Source: Thalassobius sp002708925 (GTDB lineage Bacteria > Pseudomonadota > Alphaproteobacteria > Rhodobacterales > Rhodobacteraceae). Taken from it: a DNA stretch of 64,000 nucleotides. Numbering within the stretch: the stretch's first letter is position 1; each line of letters begins with the position of its first letter. This document shows positions 60,896 through 64,000 of this stretch, one piece after another. Location of the stretch: the NCBI RefSeq assembly GCF_049803795.1, contig NZ_JBNAGJ010000003.1, positions 186,001-250,000 on the forward strand. Reading direction: 5' to 3'. The position numbers and the translations under genes were made by a program. The notes under the pieces were generated by a model. It saw only the letters and a program-made list of their open reading frames with translations, was not told the origin of the DNA and ran no database searches.

Positions 60896-61972
60896 ATGAA
60901 TGATCCCAAAGTGCCCGTCACCTTGCTTACCGGCTTTCTGGGGGCGGGCAAGACGACGCTGTTGAACGCGATCCTGTCCGATGCGCGGCCCGGACGTATC
61001 GCCGTGATCGTTAACGAATTCGGTGAGGCCGCGCTGGACCATGATCTGATCGAAACGGCCGAGGAAGAGATCGTTCTGATGCGCTCGGGGTGTTTGTGCT
61101 GCTCGGTGCGCGGGGATTTGTCGCGCACCATCGCCGGGTTGATCGCGCGGCGGGAAGAGGGCGACCTGCGCTTTGACCGGCTGGTGATCGAAACCACCGG
61201 GCTGGCCGATCCCGGCCCGGTTTTGCAGACGCTTCTGGTGGACCGTTTTCTGGCGCGGATGACTCGTCTGGATGGGGTGGTGACGGTGGCCGATGCGGCC
61301 AATGGGCCCGGCACGCTGGAAACGCAGTTCGAGGCCGTCTCGCAGGTGGCGATGGCCGATCTGATCGTCCTGAGCAAGACGGATCTGGTGCCCCCGGCGC
61401 AGTTGCGCAGCTTCCAAGAGCGTCTGCGCGGGATCAACCCCTCGGCGCGGATTATCCCTGCGGATCACGGGAAGGGGGCGCCGCAGCACATCTGGGGGCT
61501 GAGCGGGATACGCCCCGAGGCCGCCGCTGCGGATGTGCTCAGCTGGACGGTGGGGGCGGATCCTCTGGCCGGGCTGTCGGGCATGACGCCGGCCGCTCCG
61601 GCCTCCGCGCCATCGCCCCACGCTACCCGGATCGAGACTGTCTCCTTTGAACTGGACACCCCGCTGGAGGATGAGGCCTTCGATCGCTGGCTGGACACGC
61701 TGATCGCGCTGCGCGGCCCCGACATTCTGCGCGTCAAAGGGATCGTGTTTCTTAAGGGGCTGAACAAGCCTTTTGTCTTTCACGGGGTGCAGCATATTTT
61801 CGATCCGCCCCGTCCGGTTCCGGACTGGCCCACGGGCGATACCCGGTCGCGGATCGTGGTGATCGCCAAAGACATCTCTCGCCCCGCTTTGCAACGCAGT
61901 TTCGATATGTTGCGCGCCCGTGTGACGCCCCGCCCCGGCGCGCGCCCAAACCAAGAGGTATTCCCCAAATGA
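60896..61972 (+). CDS. COG0523 (CobW/CobW-C) family GTPase
   Basis: 358 residues. The G1 loop is LLTGFLGAGKTTLLNAIL. The family metal-binding CxCC lies in MRSGCLCCSVRGDLSRT. The guanine-specificity motif is LIVLSKTDLVPP. A CobW_C domain follows from about residue 240. COG0523 proteins act as metal chaperones, several of them for zinc. With a Zur-like box upstream and a second COG0523 gene overlapping by 4 bases, delivery of scarce zinc to a client enzyme is the likely role. Confidence 0.9.
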   Translation: MNDPKVPVTLLTGFLGAGKTTLLNAILSDARPGRIAVIVNEFGEAALDHDLIETAEEEIVLMRSGCLCCSVRGDLSRTIAGLIARREEGDLRFDRLVIETTGLADPGPVLQTLLVDRFLARMTRLDGVVTVADAANGPGTLETQFEAVSQVAMADLIVLSKTDLVPPAQLRSFQERLRGINPSARIIPADHGKGAPQHIWGLSGIRPEAAAADVLSWTVGADPLAGLSGMTPAAPASAPSPHATRIETVSFELDTPLEDEAFDRWLDTLIALRGPDILRVKGIVFLKGLNKPFVFHGVQHIFDPPRPVPDWPTGDTRSRIVVIAKDISRPALQRSFDMLRARVTPRPGARPNQEVFPK

Positions 61973-63165
61973 GCGACACCCGTCTTCCTGTCACCGTTCT
62001 GTCCGGCTTTCTCGGGGCTGGCAAAACCACCCTGTTGAACCGGGTTCTGAACAACCGCGAGGGCCGCCGCGTGGCGGTGATTGTCAACGACATGTCCGAG
62101 GTGAATATCGACGCCGATCTGGTGCGCGAAGGCACTGAACTGTCCCGATCCGAGGAAAAGCTGGTTGAGATGTCCAACGGCTGCATCTGCTGCACCCTGC
62201 GGGACGATCTGCTGAAAGAGGTGCGCCAGTTGTCTCAGGAGGGCCGGTTCGACTATCTGCTGATCGAATCCACCGGGATCTCCGAGCCTCTGCCCGTCGC
62301 CGCCACCTTTGATTTCCGCGACGAGCTGGGCGACAGCCTGTCCGATGTCGCGCGTCTGGACACGATGGTGACCGTGGTGGATGCGGTGAACCTGACGGCG
62401 GATTTCTCCAGTCACGATTTTCTGACGGATCGTGGCGAATCCCTGGGCCAGGCCGATGATCGCAGCCTTGTCAGCCTGCTGACCGAGCAGATCGAATTTG
62501 CCGACGTGGTGATCCTGAACAAAGTGTCCGATGCCGGCCCGCAGCGGACGGACACGGCGCGCCAGATCATCCGCGCGCTGAACGGGGACGCCAGGATCCT
62601 TGAAACCGATCACTCTGACGTGCCCGCCAGTGCGGTTCTGGACACGGGGCTGTTTGATTTCGACACCGCGCATGAACACCCGATGTGGGCCAAAGAGCTG
62701 TACGGCTTCGCCAATCACACCCCCGAGGATGAGGAATACGGCATTGCCTCGTTCGCCTTTCACGCCCGCGCGCCGTTCGATCCGCTGAAACTCTATGATG
62801 CGCTGAATGGCGATTTGCCCGGTGTGATCCGCGCCAAGGGGCATTTCTGGCTGGCCACGCGGCCCGATTGGGCGGTGGAATTCAGCCTGGCCGGAGCGCT
62901 GTCCGCGATCACGCCGCTGGGGCGCTGGTGGGCCTCGATCCCCGAGGAACGTCTGCCCACCCATCCCCAGGCGCAGGCGGAAATCGCCCGGAACTGGATC
63001 GAGCCCTGGGGCGACCGCCGGCAAGAGCTGGTCTTTATCGGGGTCGGCCTGGATGAAAGCGCGATCAAGGCCAGGCTGAATGCGGCTTTGCTGGATGTCT
63101 CTGATTTTACACCGGAAAACTGGGCGGATATGGCCGATCCCTTTCCGCAGTGGAGGGTGCGTTGA
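61969..63165 (+). CDS. COG0523 (ZigA/YciC-like) family GTPase, probable zinc chaperone
   Basis: 398 residues. The G1 loop is VLSGFLGAGKTTLLNRVLNN. The CxCC motif is in EMSNGCICCTLRDDLLKEV. VNDMSEVNIDADLVR and the NK motif VVILNKVSDAG follow. The length and N-terminus resemble ZigA/YciC-type low-zinc chaperones. It overlaps the first GTPase by ATGA and DUF1826 by one base, so all three are translated as one unit. Confidence 0.92.
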   Translation: MSDTRLPVTVLSGFLGAGKTTLLNRVLNNREGRRVAVIVNDMSEVNIDADLVREGTELSRSEEKLVEMSNGCICCTLRDDLLKEVRQLSQEGRFDYLLIESTGISEPLPVAATFDFRDELGDSLSDVARLDTMVTVVDAVNLTADFSSHDFLTDRGESLGQADDRSLVSLLTEQIEFADVVILNKVSDAGPQRTDTARQIIRALNGDARILETDHSDVPASAVLDTGLFDFDTAHEHPMWAKELYGFANHTPEDEEYGIASFAFHARAPFDPLKLYDALNGDLPGVIRAKGHFWLATRPDWAVEFSLAGALSAITPLGRWWASIPEERLPTHPQAQAEIARNWIEPWGDRRQELVFIGVGLDESAIKARLNAALLDVSDFTPENWADMADPFPQWRVR

Positions 63166-63794
63166 TGTTGCAAACCGCGCAAAAAGCCCTTCTGCCCGGC
63201 GTTTATGAGGCCGCCACCCCGGCAGAGCTATCGGTGCTGACCCGGCCCGATTGCGCGGCTGTTGTCTGGCCGCGCTGTCCGCCCGAGGCGTTTCAGTCCT
63301 GGCTGGACAGCCTGCCTTGGCAGCGATTGCCCTCAGCCCGCGTGATCCTGCGCCCGCAAGAGGTGCGCCGCGCGGTGATGCAGATGTGCCGGGCGTGCGG
63401 GACGCCCGAATGCGCCGGGCGGGCGCATCTGATCGACGATATCGCCGCGCTGGCCGATATTTTCGCGCGGCTGACCAGAGCGCGGTTTTTGCGGCTGCGT
63501 CTGGATGTGGTCAGCACGAATGCGTGCCGGAAATTTCATGTTGATGCGATCTCCTCGCGTCTGGTGTGCACCTATCGCGGAACGGGGACGCAATATGGGC
63601 TGCGTCAGGGCAGCGCGGACCCGGCGCAGATCTGGACGCTGCCCACCGGATCGGCGCTGCTGATGCGCGGAACATTATGGCCCGCGCAGCCGGGGGCGGG
63701 GTTTGTGCATCGCTCGCCTCCGATCGAGGGAACGGGGCAGCGCCGCCTGGTTCTGGTGCTGGATCCGGTAGACGACCCCGATCAGGCAATCTGA
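63165..63794 (+). CDS. DUF1826 family protein
   Basis: 209 residues from ATG 63165, which overlaps the preceding TGA (TGATG). The frame is open to 63150. MCRACGTPECAGRAHLIDDI and LRLDVVSTNACRKFHVDAIS are the conserved parts; the histidine-aspartate (FHVD) and RSPPIEGTGQRRLVLVLDP suggest a metal-binding cupin-like fold. DUF1826 genes are known neighbours of COG0523 genes in Zur regulons. Function is unproven, but the context supports a zinc-limitation role. Confidence 0.88.
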   Translation: MLQTAQKALLPGVYEAATPAELSVLTRPDCAAVVWPRCPPEAFQSWLDSLPWQRLPSARVILRPQEVRRAVMQMCRACGTPECAGRAHLIDDIAALADIFARLTRARFLRLRLDVVSTNACRKFHVDAISSRLVCTYRGTGTQYGLRQGSADPAQIWTLPTGSALLMRGTLWPAQPGAGFVHRSPPIEGTGQRRLVLVLDPVDDPDQAI

Positions 63795-63818
63795 TAGCTT
63801 GCTGGCGGGCCAGAGGGC

Positions 63819-64000
63819 TTAGGCCGCTGTTGGAATCGCCAGAACCGAGGTCGGCGGGCAGGGCACCGGCGGCAGGCTGGGCCACAGATGCAGATAGCGC
63901 GTGTTGATGCTGGCCAGGCCGCAGGCACCGTTCGTCCCCAGCGACAACATGCCCGTAACCCGGCCCGCATCCGGGGCCAGAATGTCATCGGGCCGCACCT
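63819..64000 (-). CDS. C-terminal end of an unidentified protein (5' part outside window)
   Basis: The minus frame from the window edge reads VRPDDILAPDAGRVTGMLSL, GTNGACGLASINTRYLHLWP, SLPPVPCPPTSVLAIPTAA and stops with TAA at 63821-63819. About 60 residues are visible and I do not recognise the family. It is convergent with DUF1826, 24 bases away. The clean stop and position support a real gene; function cannot be given. Confidence 0.45.
   Translation of the reverse strand, partial: VRPDDILAPDAGRVTGMLSLGTNGACGLASINTRYLHLWPSLPPVPCPPTSVLAIPTAA

Noticed and set aside
1..64000. CRISPR arrays
   Set aside because: No regularly spaced direct repeats of 24-40 bases with unique spacers were seen. 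The only short periodic repeats are the 30-base units in xdhB and the 14-base units at 53.7 kb.

Overview
The window looks like chromosome of a Rhodobacterales (Roseobacter-group) alphaproteobacterium. It is GC-rich. It carries an RpoE-ChrR zinc anti-sigma pair of the singlet-oxygen type, short-form HisG with HisZ, a class II ribonucleotide reductase with a C-terminal zinc finger, XdhABC, a two-domain dimethylglycine/sarcosine-type dehydrogenase and DUF1489. Genes are dense, with many 4-base ATGA/GTGA overlaps. The only sparse stretches are a mobile-element scar (about 22.7-27.1 kb) and a repeat-rich gap (60.0-60.9 kb).

Left part. Positions 1-4.4 kb hold an ECF sigma locus: rpoE-chrR-SDR rightward, FAD oxidoreductase-DUF1365 leftward, and a DUF2177 membrane protein. 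Three sequences fit TGATCC-N18-TA, two of them facing each other in the divergent gap. Next come a nitroreductase, a thiolase homologue lacking two conserved active-site residues, a short acyl-AMP ligase, and an acyltransferase-SGNH membrane protein. From 9.6 to 21.2 kb a LysR regulator diverges from a long operon: polar amino-acid ABC transporter, class III aminotransferase, two-subunit CoA-transferase, ArgE/DapE deacylase, thiolase, M20 amidohydrolase, alanine racemase. Read in order, this resembles import and beta-keto cleavage of an N-acylated beta-amino acid. A quinone-oxidoreductase-like gene and a cysteine-bearing HxlR regulator follow, divergent around a dyad.

Mobile scar. A 17-bp direct repeat, one copy being the 3' end of tRNA-Gln(TTG), bounds about 3.5 kb. 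Inside are a truncated tyrosine integrase, the C-terminal part of a phage tape-measure gene and two unknown small genes. Just outside its left end lies a ParB/RepB-like partition pseudogene broken by stop codons.

Middle. After the tRNA come an MscS channel with a BON domain, an SH3 protein, a hydroxyacid dehydrogenase, gamma-glutamyltransferase, pirin, panB-panC, and the dimethylglycine/sarcosine-type dehydrogenase. A leftward run from 48.3 to 38.9 kb joins xdhA-xdhB-xdhC to a BMP-family ABC importer and looks like one purine uptake and oxidation unit. Its xdhB carries an in-frame insertion that resembles a short intergenic repeat seen elsewhere in the window.

Right part. Housekeeping genes follow (dnaE, slyX, hisS-hisZ-hisG, nrdJ). 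Then a pair of diverged repeats flanks a gene fragment, and a probable Zur-controlled operon encodes two COG0523 (CobW-type) GTPases and a DUF1826 protein. Both window ends cut through genes.
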